Shown: positions 24,842 through 34,447, numbered from the stretch's first letter. The stretch: DNA of 64,000 nucleotides from Polyangiaceae bacterium (GCA_020633205.1 JACKEB010000022.1:124001-188000); one strand, 5' to 3'. A program made the numbers and translations. The notes: generated by a model not told the origin, from the sequence alone.

Positions 24842-26278
24842 ATGAAGCAGCTTTGCTGGGTGATGAGCGTCGGTTTGGGTGTGGGGCTGGTGGGCGCGTG
24901 TGGCGGACCAACGGCTGAGCCCGTGGCGCCGGAGGTGCCCGTCTCGAGCGGGAGCGACAGCGCCCGAGTAGCGGCTGAGAGCAGCGCGCCTCTCCCCCCC
25001 GACAAGAAGCGTGCGGTGCTGATCGATGACCTCCCCGGGGCGCTGGCCAAAGCTAAATCCGAGGGGAAATTGGTGTTCGTCGATGCTTGGGCGACTTGGT
25101 GTCACACCTGCCTATCGATGAAGAACCACGTCTTCTCCGACGCCTCGTTCGAGCCGTATCGAGAGCGCATGGTGTTCGTCGAGCTCGACACCGACCGCGA
25201 CGAGAACGCCGGCTTCCAAGACAAGTACGCCGTCGAGGTGTTGCCGAGCTTCTTCGTTCTCGACGCGTCCGGCGGGGTGCTTGGGATGTGGCCTGGCTCC
25301 GCCAGTGTGGGGGAGATGCGGGGGTTCCTGGATAGCTCCCTCGAGGCGAATGAAGCGCTGACCAGCGACTCTTTGCCGAAAGACAGCCCCCTCAAGGCGC
25401 TAGTCGAAGCGCGTGCGCTGCATGCGGCGTCGAAGCACCGCGAGGCAGCCAAGCAGTACGGGCTCGCAGTGGAGCGCGCCCCGAAGGACTGGCCGAGGCG
25501 TAGCGAGGCGCTGAAAGGCTGGATCCGAAGCCTGGCGCGAGCTGGCATGGCCAGTGAGTGTGTGCATGCAGGCTTGGAACACCTGGACGAGGTACGCGGC
25601 GCGTCGATCCCCGCGGATTTCGCGAACCAGGTTCTGGCCTGCGCACAAGGCTTGAAGAGCCACCCCACGCTGCAAGAGACGGTGAGGCGCGTGGAGGCTC
25701 GCCTGACTAATCTCCTCGCGGAACCGCCTGACGTGATGAGCCCCGACGACATCGCGGATGCTCACAACATCTTGGCCTACGCGCGGGAGCTGCGGGGTGA
25801 CAAGAAGGGCGCCAGGGCCTCCATCGAGGCTGGGCTGCAGGTGCTGGAGGCGGCAGCCGAAAAAGCCGACGAGCCTGAGATCAAAGCCACCTACGACTAC
25901 GGCCGCGCAAAGGCCTATTTGGAGCTCGGCCGCGCCAAGGAAGCGCTGGTCATGCTGGAGGAGCGCGAGAAGCAAATCCCGAGCTCCGCGGAGCCGCCTG
26001 CGCGCCTCTCCCAGGTTTACGCAGCGCTCGGCCGCACGAAGGACGCACTCGCGGCCACGACTCGCGCGGTGAACATGGCCCACGGCCCCCGCAAGCTCAT
26101 GTACCTCGAGCGCAAGGCGAGCCTCGAGCTGAAACTCGGGGACCCGAAGGCGGCCGTCGCCACGCTGGAGGAGGAAGTAAAAGGTTGGCAAGCGCTCACT
26201 GGCAAGCGCGCCCGCCCGAAGAGCTTGGAGGACGCGCAGAAGCGCCTCGCCAAGGCCAAGGCCAAGCTGGGTCACTGA
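24842..26278 (+). CDS. Thioredoxin-like lipoprotein with TPR repeats
   Basis: The product is 478 aa. Lipobox LGVGLVGACGGPTAE. A thioredoxin-fold domain (about residues 55-170) carries the redox motif WATWCHTCLSMK and the cis-Pro region VEVLPSFFVLD. A TPR-rich helical domain follows (residues 180-470; for example YDYGRAKAYLELGRAKEAL). It is a predicted periplasmic thiol:disulfide protein, with the TPRs probably binding partners. It follows the Mo-oxidoreductase and PepSY genes in the same direction, forming a likely exported-redox cluster. Confidence 0.82.
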   Translation: MKQLCWVMSVGLGVGLVGACGGPTAEPVAPEVPVSSGSDSARVAAESSAPLPPDKKRAVLIDDLPGALAKAKSEGKLVFVDAWATWCHTCLSMKNHVFSDASFEPYRERMVFVELDTDRDENAGFQDKYAVEVLPSFFVLDASGGVLGMWPGSASVGEMRGFLDSSLEANEALTSDSLPKDSPLKALVEARALHAASKHREAAKQYGLAVERAPKDWPRRSEALKGWIRSLARAGMASECVHAGLEHLDEVRGASIPADFANQVLACAQGLKSHPTLQETVRRVEARLTNLLAEPPDVMSPDDIADAHNILAYARELRGDKKGARASIEAGLQVLEAAAEKADEPEIKATYDYGRAKAYLELGRAKEALVMLEEREKQIPSSAEPPARLSQVYAALGRTKDALAATTRAVNMAHGPRKLMYLERKASLELKLGDPKAAVATLEEEVKGWQALTGKRARPKSLEDAQKRLAKAKAKLGH

Positions 26279-26317
26279 GGCTTGGAGTGTAGGCGCTCGC
26301 AGTGTTAAGGCCGTGCC

Positions 26318-26713
26318 ATGAAGAATGGCAGCAGCGAGGCCGTGACCCAAGGCGTGCGCGTCACCGTTCGCCCACGCTACTCACCAGAGCACTCGGATCC
26401 GCGGCGCGGCGAGTGGTTCTTCCTCTACCAAGTCACGATCAAGAACGAGGGTAGTGAGCCGGTCAAGCTGGTGAGCCGCCACTGGATCATCACCGACGCC
26501 AACGGCGAGGTGCAAGAAGTCAAGGGACCAGGCGTGGTCGGAGAACAGCCGAGCCTGGCTCATGGTGAACACTTCGAATACACGTCGGGCTGCCCGCTGA
26601 CGACGCCCTTCGGCTCGATGCATGGCAGCTACCAGATGTTGCGTCCCACTGGGGAGCAGTTCGACGCCGAGATCGCAGCGTTCTCGCTCAGTCAGCCGGG
26701 GTTGGTCCAGTAG
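26318..26713 (+). CDS. apaG: ApaG (DUF525) protein
   Basis: The product is 131 aa from the ATG at 26318. The family signature is complete: VTVRPRYSPEHSDP, FFLYQVTIKNEG, SRHWIITDANGEVQEVKGPGVVGEQP, SGCPLTTPFGSMHGSYQM. ApaG is a small immunoglobulin-like beta-sandwich protein of uncertain biochemical role, often near apaH or ksgA; neither is adjacent here. Confidence 0.93.
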   Translation: MKNGSSEAVTQGVRVTVRPRYSPEHSDPRRGEWFFLYQVTIKNEGSEPVKLVSRHWIITDANGEVQEVKGPGVVGEQPSLAHGEHFEYTSGCPLTTPFGSMHGSYQMLRPTGEQFDAEIAAFSLSQPGLVQ

Positions 26714-26761
26714 CCGTTTGGATCGCTGGTTCCTCGGGGAAGCGAGCCTCGCGAGGCCTAG

Positions 26762-26810
26762 TGGTTGCGGCTAAGACTAATGGTTGCGGCTAGGACTAAT
26801 GGTTGCGTGC
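26762..26810. repeat. 19-bp tandem repeat containing a stop codon
   Basis: TGGTTGCGGCTAAGACTAA (26762-26780) is repeated with one change at 26781-26799 and partly at 26800-26807. The right-most copy supplies the last two codons and the TAG of the minus-strand gene ending at 26796. The copies further along are in its 3' region, so the gene end has been duplicated. Confidence 0.75.
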
Positions 26811-27242
26811 CCCGGCGACCCGGGCATGGGGGGCGCTCGGGGGCACTGGCGGCGCGCCGTCGTGGCTCACGCGACGACCCGGCATGATGCCTTCGGGCAC
26901 CGGGCGCACACCGGAGTGGTAGTCGTCGAAGTGATCGCGGATCGCTCGCGTCACCAGGCGCTCCAGGTTCAAGCGGGCCGTGGAGTGGCGGAGCACACTG
27001 GGCGCCTTGTGGGTGAAGGTCATGGCGACCTTGCTCCAGCGCAGCGCCTTCTCCAAGAGCTCGCAGCTCTTGTCATCCAGCGCATCCCGTCCACCGAGGG
27101 CGTTGCCGACGAAGGCCGCTGAGCCGTCAATCAGGTGCACTTCGAGCTTGGCGGCTGGTCCGTGTACCGTGAGCACCCCGCTGTGTCGCCCCCGTTGGGC
27201 TCCGGCCAAGCGCTCGATGAGTTGTGTGTTTTCCCACCCCAT
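26796..27242 (-). CDS. DUF4388/PATAN-like protein
   Basis: The product is 148 aa; ATG at 27242 with GAGG 6 nt upstream. The N-terminal half has the pattern of DUF4388 domains found in many myxobacterial signalling proteins (SGVLTVHGPAAKLEVHLIDGSAAFVGNALGGRDAL), followed by a helical part and a Pro-rich tail. Such domains usually occur in two-component or gliding-related proteins. No partner is adjacent, so the role is unknown. The family call is by pattern only. Confidence 0.6.
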   Translation of the reverse strand: MGWENTQLIERLAGAQRGRHSGVLTVHGPAAKLEVHLIDGSAAFVGNALGGRDALDDKSCELLEKALRWSKVAMTFTHKAPSVLRHSTARLNLERLVTRAIRDHFDDYHSGVRPVPEGIMPGRRVSHDGAPPVPPSAPHARVAGARNH

Positions 27243-27611
27243 TGAAACCTCGGAACCGGCGCGAGCTTCCTATCCCACCCGGTTCTGGCCACAGAGTTAG
27301 CAGGACCCGTGCCAGGCCAGATGACAGCCCAACTGTCCGAAATCTCTAAACGGGACTCCAGCGCGAAGCTTGAGCATTTCGTTTGTGAGATTGCAGATCC
27401 GCGAGGGTTGGGGGGGAGGGAGCAGCGAAGGTCCTCGAGTTTGCGCAGGGAAACGCTCTTTAGCACCTACCTCGGAGCACATGCTTTTGACCCAATCCCC
27501 CGCGGAGACAGCTCGACCTCGCGAGCTGCGAACCACAACCAGGCGCAGTTTCCGCGGGGAGCGGGGGCCAGCTGACGAACGCTTTGCGCGTTTCCCTGGG
27601 GTGTGCCCGCG
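27243..27611. other. 369-bp intergenic region
   Basis: Upstream of the DUF4388-like gene and downstream of the aldehyde dehydrogenase. It carries one TTG7AGGG motif (27408-27420). I see no ORF with coding character and no RNA gene. Confidence 0.5.
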
Positions 27612-29030
27612 CTAAAGCTGCAGAGACTTGATTTCGAAGAACTCGTCCAGTCCGTGCTCGCCGTATTCGCGCCCGTTACCCGACTGCTTGTAGCCACCGA
27701 AGGGCGCGAGGGCGTTGAAGGCACCGCCGTTGACCTCCACTTGGCCGGTGCGCAACTGGCGGGCCACGCGTTTGGCTCGCTCCGCATCAGCCGACCAAAC
27801 CGCGCCTGCTAGCCCATAGGGGGAGTCATTGGCGATGCGGATCGCGTCCGCCTCGTCCTCGTAAGGGATGATGCACAGCACCGGCCCGAAGATTTCCTCC
27901 TGGGCGATGGTCATCTCGTTCTTCACGTTCGCGAACACCGTGGGGCGCACGAAGTAGCCTTTGCTCAGCCCTTCCGGGGGCTCCGCGCCGCCTGTCACCA
28001 GGGTTGCGCCCTCTTCGACACCGCGACGGATGTAGCCACGCACGCGCTCCCGTTGGGTTTCGCTGACGAGTGGTCCGAGCTTGCCAGCGCCCTCCACGGC
28101 GTCGCCCAGGGTGAAGCTCTCCGCCGTTGCCTTCGCGATGGCGACAGCTTCGTCGTGTTTGCTCTTCGGCACCAGCATACGCGTCAACGCGGAGCAAGTT
28201 TGCCCTGAGTTCAGGTAACACGCGCCAACGCCGCTCTTCACCGCGCGGCCCAGATCTGCGTCGTCGAGGATCACGTTGGCGCTCTTGCCACCCAGCTCGA
28301 GGGTGACTCGCTTGATGCTCTGGGCGGCGAGCTCAGACACCCGGCGCCCGGCGCGGGTCGAACCGGTGAAGCTCACCATATCGACCTTCGGGTGACTGAC
28401 GAGCGCCTCACCCACGCTGGGTCCGTCACCGCTGATCACATTGAAGATCCCTTTGGGAGCGCCTGCGGCCTCGAAGATCTGAGCCAGAATGAAGGCGCTG
28501 AGCGGCGCGACCTCGCTCGGCTTCAGCACCACGGTGCAACCAGCCGCGAGCGCCGGCGCGAGCTTCGCTACGACCTGATGTAGTGGATAATTCCACGGGG
28601 TAATGGCGGCGACCACCCCGATGGGCTCCTTGACGACCAGTGAGCTCCCCACTTGGCGTTCGAGCTCGTACTTCTCGATCAGCTCTGCGAATTGCCCCAT
28701 GACCAGGGTTGGCAGCCCGGCTTGAATCGCGCGCGCGAGCTTGATTGGCATGCCCACCTCAGCCGCGATGGTCTGGGCGATCTCTGCGTTCCTTTCGGCC
28801 AAGCCGGCCTGGAGCTTCTTGAGCAGCGCGGCACGCTCAGCGACCGGCGTCGCTGACCAGGCCGGGAAGGCCGCTGCCGCAGCCTCTACCGCACGGGCCG
28901 CGTCTGTCGCGTCGCCGCGGGGGACGCGGCCCATGGCTTCTTCCGTCGAGGAGTTGATGACATCGAAGTATCCGTCGCCGCTCGCTTCGACCCAGCTGCC
29001 ATCGATGAAGATCCGATCGTAGTTCTGCAT
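27612..29030 (-). CDS. NAD(P)-dependent aldehyde dehydrogenase
   Basis: The product is 472 aa from the ATG at 29030 (MQNYDRIFIDGSW), with GGAAG just upstream; an ATG 4 codons earlier is possible. Motifs are ITPWNYPLHQVVAKLAPAL, the Gly-rich FTGSTRAGRRV, the general base in TLELGGKSANVI, the nucleophile in NSGQTCSALTRM, and EEIFGPVLCI. It oxidises an aldehyde to the acid; the substrate is unclear. It lies 140 bp downstream of a SnoaL-like gene that is divergent from a LysR regulator. Confidence 0.92.
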   Translation of the reverse strand: MQNYDRIFIDGSWVEASGDGYFDVINSSTEEAMGRVPRGDATDAARAVEAAAAAFPAWSATPVAERAALLKKLQAGLAERNAEIAQTIAAEVGMPIKLARAIQAGLPTLVMGQFAELIEKYELERQVGSSLVVKEPIGVVAAITPWNYPLHQVVAKLAPALAAGCTVVLKPSEVAPLSAFILAQIFEAAGAPKGIFNVISGDGPSVGEALVSHPKVDMVSFTGSTRAGRRVSELAAQSIKRVTLELGGKSANVILDDADLGRAVKSGVGACYLNSGQTCSALTRMLVPKSKHDEAVAIAKATAESFTLGDAVEGAGKLGPLVSETQRERVRGYIRRGVEEGATLVTGGAEPPEGLSKGYFVRPTVFANVKNEMTIAQEEIFGPVLCIIPYEDEADAIRIANDSPYGLAGAVWSADAERAKRVARQLRTGQVEVNGGAFNALAPFGGYKQSGNGREYGEHGLDEFFEIKSLQL

Positions 29031-29170
29031 GCTCGCTTCCATCCGTTCGCGTTGGGCGCCGACGGAGCGCGACGCCGGAGGGCAGTGTACGGACCCGAGC
29101 GACTCACGCCAGAGCTTGCAGTTGCCGTGGGCGTTCACCGGCTTTTTCCCTGGAAGCGCAGCCTTGTGAG

Positions 29171-29584
29171 CTACCCGATCAGCCCAAGTTGACGCAGCAA
29201 GGCAAGCTCGTCGGTTAGGCGGTGGTGCGCCACGATGCGACCCTCGAGGAAGCGTTCGATGGTGATCTGAGACACCTCGACGCTGCGCTTGCTCGGCGGG
29301 TTGCCGTAGAACGGGCCACACTGTGTGCCTCGCAGCGTCGTGCGCACGGCGACGCTGTCTTCGCCGACGACCAGCTGTTCGATGGTGTAGTGCAGATCCG
29401 GAAACGCATCGCGTAGCTCCCGCACCACGTCCTTCACTGCCGCCCTGTTGCGGGGCTGTTCAGGCGAGCCGGGCGAGTGATTCACGTAGTCGGGATGCAG
29501 GAGCTCATCGACCAGCTCGAGTTCTCCTTCGTTGAACAACTGCTCATAGTAGCGCTTGATGACTTGGACCTTGGAGTCGGACAT
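29171..29584 (-). CDS. SnoaL-like/ester cyclase family protein
   Basis: The product is 137 aa from the ATG at 29584. The NTF2-like fold pattern of SnoaL-like proteins is present: VIKRYYEQLFNEGELELVDELLHPDYVNHSP, then FPDLHYTIEQLVVGEDSVAVR and EGRIVAHHRLTDELALL. The conserved His and Asp residues of the cyclase pocket are kept. It is divergent from the LysR gene with a 69-bp shared region and is probably its target. The aldehyde dehydrogenase follows. Confidence 0.82.
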   Translation of the reverse strand: MSDSKVQVIKRYYEQLFNEGELELVDELLHPDYVNHSPGSPEQPRNRAAVKDVVRELRDAFPDLHYTIEQLVVGEDSVAVRTTLRGTQCGPFYGNPPSKRSVEVSQITIERFLEGRIVAHHRLTDELALLRQLGLIG

Positions 29585-29653
29585 GGGGCGACTCTGAGGT
29601 TCGCTGTTGATAGCGTCCAATACTTGAATCGACGTCTGTGATAGTGTGCGGAT
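29585..29653. promoter_or_regulatory. Divergent promoter region with LysR-type boxes
   Basis: TTGATAGCGTCCAA (dyad with TTG/CAA ends) contains a T-N11-A pattern typical of LysR-family sites, and TGATAG recurs about 30 bp further on next to the lysR start. This is the usual geometry for autoregulation plus control of the divergent SnoaL-like gene. Confidence 0.45.
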
Positions 29654-30580
29654 ATGACAGACGTCGAAGCGCTGGATCAGCGCCTGCTGAGGGCGTTCGT
29701 CGTGGTGGCCGAAGAGCTGCACTTTGGGCGCGCGGCGCGGAGGCTCCACATCAGTCAGCCCCCGCTCAGCATGCAGATCAAGAAGCTCGAGGAGCTCGTC
29801 GGTGCTCCGCTCTTCGAACGCGACCGCCGACACGTGGAGCTAACGGACGCTGGCGCCTACCTGTTGCCGACCGCGAGACGCTGGCTCAAGGAGGCCGAAC
29901 AGACCGTACAACGACTGCAGGCTGTTGCCGCGGGGCAAGCCGGCGTGTTGCGCGTTGGCTACACACCCACGGCGACGTACGAGCTGCTCCCGGTTTGGCT
30001 GCGAGAACTCAAAAAGCAGCTCCCGGGGCTCAGCCTGGAGCTCTTGGAGCTTGGGAGCCCCGCACAGGTCGCGGCACTGCAGAGCGAACGTATCGAGCTG
30101 GGGCTCGCCTGCGGGCCCGTCTTGGCGGGCGCTACAGCCGATGCCGCTCAGCTGAGCGAAAGCGTGCTCCATCACGACCGCTTGGTGGTTGCTCTGCCGA
30201 GTCGCCACCCTCTTGCCGCGCGGAGAAGCGTGCCCGTGAGAGCGCTCGACGGTCAGCTAGCGGTGTTCGTGAAGCCGGAGGTGGAACCAGCGTGGGCCAA
30301 CGCTGCGAGCGTCGCGCTCGGGAGAGCTGGCGTGGTGCTGGATGTGGTTCAGGAGACTGACACCAAGCTAGCTCTGCTGGGGCTGATTGCGTCGGGCATG
30401 GGGCTCAGCGTCGTGAGTCGTTCGATGACCCGCGTGGGGCGCAAGGGCGTGGTGTTTCGTGAACTTTCGGGACTCAAGCTGCGACTGTCGCTCACCGCGC
30501 TGTCGCGTGCTGAGACCTCGATGCGCGTGCAACACGCGTTAGGGTTGGCGCAGCGCCTGGCGCGTGCGTTCGAGTGCTGA
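29654..30580 (+). CDS. LysR-family transcriptional regulator
   Basis: The product is 308 aa. The N-terminal winged helix is canonical (LLRAFVVVAEELHFGRAARRLHISQPPLSMQIKKLEELVGAPLF, residues about 11-55, written here across its span). The periplasmic-binding-like effector domain starts near residue 95 (GVLRVGYTPTATYELLP). It is divergently arranged with the SnoaL-like gene. Confidence 0.93.
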   Translation: MTDVEALDQRLLRAFVVVAEELHFGRAARRLHISQPPLSMQIKKLEELVGAPLFERDRRHVELTDAGAYLLPTARRWLKEAEQTVQRLQAVAAGQAGVLRVGYTPTATYELLPVWLRELKKQLPGLSLELLELGSPAQVAALQSERIELGLACGPVLAGATADAAQLSESVLHHDRLVVALPSRHPLAARRSVPVRALDGQLAVFVKPEVEPAWANAASVALGRAGVVLDVVQETDTKLALLGLIASGMGLSVVSRSMTRVGRKGVVFRELSGLKLRLSLTALSRAETSMRVQHALGLAQRLARAFEC

Positions 30581-30678
30581 AACCTCGACTGACGCAGCGC
30601 CGTTCGAGCTTATTCACAAGCGCTCTCGGAAGCGCCGGGAAGCTGGCCAATAGCGGCTGGCCGCGGTAGGGGAAGGGG

Positions 30679-31731
30679 GTGAAACGTGATTTGGGGCAGC
30701 GAGGCACGCTGCGCGGGTGGGGCTTCGGCCTGTCTTTGCTGGTGTGCGGTGCGATTTGCGTGGGAAGTGCCGCTCACGCCGCCGAACCGACGGAGAAGGC
30801 GCCTGCGGCGTTTCGCGTAAGTGGTGGCAGTGCAGCGCCGGCCACCGCCGCCTCCAAGGCCAAGGGCAGCGTCTGGGACAAGCTGCCCAAGATGAAGAAC
30901 GGCGAGATCAAGCTGCTCGAGGCGGGCGCTGAGCCTCGCAAACAGCTGCGCTACAAGTATCCCGTGGGCGCTGGAGGCGTGGTGCGCGTCACCACCCGCA
31001 GCGAGCTCGAGGTGGAGACCGACGGCAAGAAGCAAAAGGCGAACTTCGTCCCGAAGATCGAGATGCTCGCGAAGCTGAAGGTGAAAGAAAAGCAGAGCGA
31101 CGGGGACTTTCTGGTGGATCTGATCGGCTTGCGGCCGAAGATCCGCAACGCGAAGGAGCTCCCCAAGCCCGTCCAGCAGCAGCTGGAGGCGGCGCTCGGC
31201 AAGCTGCCGAAGCTCCACGGCGTCAGCGAGGTCTCCGACCGAGGCGTGCAGAAGGCACTGTCCTTCGACGCAGCGAAGGTCGACAGCATGGAGATGAACC
31301 AGATCCTCCAGGGGCTGCAGGCGAACCTGGGTGGGATGAGCGCTCCTCTCCCTGCGGAAGCAATCGGCGTTGGCGCCAAGTGGGTGGTCAACACCTCCGT
31401 CGTGCAGCAAGGCCTGCCCCTGACCCAGATTGCGATTTATGAGCTGGTGTCCCTCGACGGCAACGTCGGTCGAGCCAAAGTGGAGATGCGTCAGATCGCA
31501 CCCAAGGGCGAGATCAAGCTGCCTGGCCTGCCGCCCAACGCGAAGACAGAGCTGGTGAAGATGACCTCGAAGGGCGAGGGGGAGACCTACTTCGACCTCG
31601 AGAACCCGGTGCCGAAAGGTCGCATGAAGACCAGCTCGAAGATCTCCATGAAGACCACCATGGGCAAGCGCAGCCAATCCGTTACCCTGCGGATCAAGTC
31701 CTTGCTCCGCTTCCGGCCCAAGGGCAAATAG
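30679..31731 (+). CDS. Secreted protein of unknown function
   Basis: The product is 350 aa with a GTG start next to a purine-rich stretch. A Sec signal (LSLLVCGAICVGSAAHA, cleavage before AEP) leads a Lys-rich, beta-strand-rich protein without Cys in the mature part, consistent with a periplasmic location. A repeated pattern of amphipathic strands (LRYKYPVG, VRVTTRSELEVETDG, SVTLRIKSLLRF) is visible. No family is recognised. Its stop lies 2 bp from the convergent glycerate kinase stop. Confidence 0.7.
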   Translation: MKRDLGQRGTLRGWGFGLSLLVCGAICVGSAAHAAEPTEKAPAAFRVSGGSAAPATAASKAKGSVWDKLPKMKNGEIKLLEAGAEPRKQLRYKYPVGAGGVVRVTTRSELEVETDGKKQKANFVPKIEMLAKLKVKEKQSDGDFLVDLIGLRPKIRNAKELPKPVQQQLEAALGKLPKLHGVSEVSDRGVQKALSFDAAKVDSMEMNQILQGLQANLGGMSAPLPAEAIGVGAKWVVNTSVVQQGLPLTQIAIYELVSLDGNVGRAKVEMRQIAPKGEIKLPGLPPNAKTELVKMTSKGEGETYFDLENPVPKGRMKTSSKISMKTTMGKRSQSVTLRIKSLLRFRPKGK

Positions 31732-31733
31732 CG

Positions 31734-33128
31734 CTACTCGGGTAGCCAGAAGAGCAGATCGGCGACGTTCGTCCCGGTTGCTCCGCTGATCAGCGCCGCG
31801 CCCTTGTCCTCGAGCAGGCTGTAGCTGTCGTGGCGAGCAAGCGCTTGCTCGACCTGGCTCGTGTCCAGCGTGGCGAGCACCGCCTGATCTAGCAACGCGC
31901 CCGCCGCGGGGCTCTGCCCGTCGATGCCGTCGCTGCCAAAGCTCACGAGCGTGCCGCTGAAGCCCCCGTCGCGCAGCGCTGCCCTCGCGGCGCCGAGGAT
32001 CAGCTCCTGGTTGCGACCGCCTGCACCTGGCTCGGTCACGTCGAGCCTCACGGTGGTTTCCCCACCCATCGCGATGCCTGAGACGGATTGCCGTGCGGAG
32101 ATTCGGCCTGCCAGGTCGGCGCCAGTTTGGGCTGCGTCGCCTTGGAGGGGTTGCGTCTGCACCTGGAGCTTCACGCCGACGGTGGCTGCGTGCTCTACCA
32201 AGAGCCGCACACCGCGCTCGTTATCGGCGACCAACCAGGTTGGCGGTGTGGTGAGCGGCTCGGTAGCAGAGGAGCTTGGCGCGGAAACGGCGCGATCCAG
32301 TGCGGCGACGACAGCGCTTGGAAGCGCATCCCTCACCCCAAAATCCTCGAGGATTTGCCTCGCTGACTGGGCAGGCTCGGTCACTGGGAGCGTGGGGCCG
32401 CTGGCGACGGCGTAGAGCGGGCCAAGCACCACATCGCTGAGGATGAAGTTGGTGACCCGCTGGGTCCCCGAGGCGCGCAGCAGCCCGCCGCCTTTGACCT
32501 GAGAGAGCGCGCGGCGCACGACGTTCAGCGCCTGAATGTCCGCGCCGGCGTTCATCAGGCGTTCGCTCGTCTGGCTTAGCTCTTCCAGACTGACACCCGC
32601 GCGCGGCAGCTCGAGCAGGGACGAACCGCCGCCGGAGATCAGGCACACCAGGTGGTGACGGGAGTCGAGGGCGCGCAGCGCTGAGAGGACACGGCGTGCT
32701 TGCTCCGGGGCGTCGGGGCTTGGGGTAGGGTGGCTGCCAACGAGTTGCACAATCGTCGGCCTCCCAGGAGGGGGAGCGAGCCCAGGGATTTCTGCTGGGG
32801 AAAGCACGTAGCCAGCGGTCGGCTCGAGGTAGTCCAGCGCCGCTCGCGCCATGGGGCCTGCGGCCTTGCCCAGGGCGAAAACGACGAACTCCCAGCTGTC
32901 CGTCGCCGCACCGCGTGGAAACACGGTTTGCAGGCTCTCCAGTGTGGACGCGTATGGATCCAGGGACGCGAGGGTGCGTTCGACGAGCTCCAGCGCGAGC
33001 CGGCGTCGGGAGCGCCAGGGCTCCGCGACGCGGAGTAGCTGCTCGCGGTTCGAGAGCTGCACGCTTCTCTGTGGCCGCACGGGGCCCTGTGGCTGCACGC
33101 GGCCCTGCGGCGGCTGGGGGCCCAGCAT
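31734..33128 (-). CDS. Glycerate 2-kinase type II (DUF4147 plus MOFRL domains)
   Basis: The product is 464 aa. The DUF4147 half has ALGKAAGPMA, VGSHPTPSPDAPEQA, LISGGGSSLLELP and NFILSDVVLGP; the C-terminal MOFRL part has MGGETTVRLDVTEPGAGGRNQELILGAA and FGSDGIDGQSPAAGAL. It phosphorylates D-glycerate to 2-phosphoglycerate. The first 25 residues are a Gln/Pro/Arg-rich repeat (QPPQGRVQPQGPVRPQ) encoded by imperfect direct repeats and absent from the usual family; the true start may be further in. It starts 2 bp after the CNT transporter stop. Confidence 0.87.
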   Translation of the reverse strand: MLGPQPPQGRVQPQGPVRPQRSVQLSNREQLLRVAEPWRSRRRLALELVERTLASLDPYASTLESLQTVFPRGAATDSWEFVVFALGKAAGPMARAALDYLEPTAGYVLSPAEIPGLAPPPGRPTIVQLVGSHPTPSPDAPEQARRVLSALRALDSRHHLVCLISGGGSSLLELPRAGVSLEELSQTSERLMNAGADIQALNVVRRALSQVKGGGLLRASGTQRVTNFILSDVVLGPLYAVASGPTLPVTEPAQSARQILEDFGVRDALPSAVVAALDRAVSAPSSSATEPLTTPPTWLVADNERGVRLLVEHAATVGVKLQVQTQPLQGDAAQTGADLAGRISARQSVSGIAMGGETTVRLDVTEPGAGGRNQELILGAARAALRDGGFSGTLVSFGSDGIDGQSPAAGALLDQAVLATLDTSQVEQALARHDSYSLLEDKGAALISGATGTNVADLLFWLPE

Positions 33129-33130
33129 GG

Positions 33131-34447
33131 CTAGAGCAGCGCGCCGGCGACGCAGGCGGTCATGAACGCCGCGAGACTGCCACCGACCATGGTCTTGAAA
33201 CCGAGGCTCGCCAAGTCGGGCATGCGCTTTGGGGCGATGCCGCCGATGCCGCCGAGCTGGATTCCGATGCTCGCGAAGTTGGCGAAGCCGCAGAGCGCGT
33301 ACGAGGCGATCACGGCGGAGCGCTCGCTCAGCACCGCTGGAGATTTGGACACCAGATCTCCGAGGTGGATGTAAGCCAGAAACTCCGTGAGCACTAGCTT
33401 TTCCCCGAGGAGACGTCCAACGGCGGGCGCTTCATTCCAGGGGACACCCATGATGAACGCGAAGGGCGAGAACAGCCAACCGAGGATGCGGGACAGGCTC
33501 AACACCTCGCCCGCCACCGTGATGTTCGAGAGGCCGAAATCCACCATCGCCACCAGACCCACGAACGCGATCAGCATCGCACCCACGTTGATCGCGAGCT
33601 TTGCACCGTCAGCGGCGCCGGTGGCTGCGGCCTCGAGCACGTTCGAGTGAGGGCTCTTCGCCGCGAGATCTAGGCTCTCCAAGGTCTCGGGTTCTTCGGT
33701 CTCTGGGACCATCAGCTTGGAGACGGCGATCGCCGCGGGGGCGCTCAAGATCGACGCCGTGACGAGGTGCCCAGCGATGCCAGGTAGATCCCGGAGGAAG
33801 CCCACGTAGGCGGCCATCACGCCGCCAGCTACCGTCGCAAAACCGCCGGTCATCACCACGCTCAGCTCGGAGCGGGTCATCTTCGCGATGTAAGGCTTCA
33901 CGAACAGCGGCGCCTCGGTCTGCCCCACGAAGATGTTGGCCGCCGCGCTCAGCGCCTCGGCGCCGCTCGCCTTCATCGTGCGTTGCATCACCCAGGCGAT
34001 CCCCCAGACCACGCGCTGCATGATGCCCAGGTGGTAAAGGATCGATGTCAACGCGGAAAAGAAGACGATCGTCGGGAGGATCCAGAAGGCGAAGGTCTTC
34101 ACCGGCGGAGAGATGCGCCCGACGAAGGTGACGGCTTTTCCGCTGGGATCCAGGATCTGGTGCGGTTCGATGCTCTGGAAAACGAAGTTTGAGCCCGCCT
34201 CGCTGAAGCTCAAGAGCCGCTTCACGCCGCTGTCTATGGTGGCGAAAAAGAAGCCTTGGAGCGCGGGACTCAGCACGATCAAGCCCAGGAGCAGCTGCAG
34301 CGCTACGCCCCATAGCACTGGGCGCCAGCGCACCTGACCGCGTTTCTCGGAGAGCAGCCACGCCAGGCCAATCAAGACCGCGAGCCCGAGCAGGGATTGA
34401 CCCCGTTGCAGGAGGCTAGTGTGTGACGGGATCAGCTCGGCGAGCAT
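33131..34447 (-). CDS. Concentrative nucleoside transporter (CNT family)
   Basis: The product is 438 aa and polytopic. Family motifs include AANIFVGQTEAPLFVKPYI, SELSVVMTGGFATVAGGVMAAYV, and near the C-terminus SERSAVIASYALCGFANFASIGIQLGGIG. It is an inner-membrane Na+ or H+/nucleoside symporter. The ATG at 34447 shares one base with the stop of the ChaN-like gene (TGATG), so the genes are coupled. Confidence 0.92.
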   Translation of the reverse strand: MLAELIPSHTSLLQRGQSLLGLAVLIGLAWLLSEKRGQVRWRPVLWGVALQLLLGLIVLSPALQGFFFATIDSGVKRLLSFSEAGSNFVFQSIEPHQILDPSGKAVTFVGRISPPVKTFAFWILPTIVFFSALTSILYHLGIMQRVVWGIAWVMQRTMKASGAEALSAAANIFVGQTEAPLFVKPYIAKMTRSELSVVMTGGFATVAGGVMAAYVGFLRDLPGIAGHLVTASILSAPAAIAVSKLMVPETEEPETLESLDLAAKSPHSNVLEAAATGAADGAKLAINVGAMLIAFVGLVAMVDFGLSNITVAGEVLSLSRILGWLFSPFAFIMGVPWNEAPAVGRLLGEKLVLTEFLAYIHLGDLVSKSPAVLSERSAVIASYALCGFANFASIGIQLGGIGGIAPKRMPDLASLGFKTMVGGSLAAFMTACVAGALL

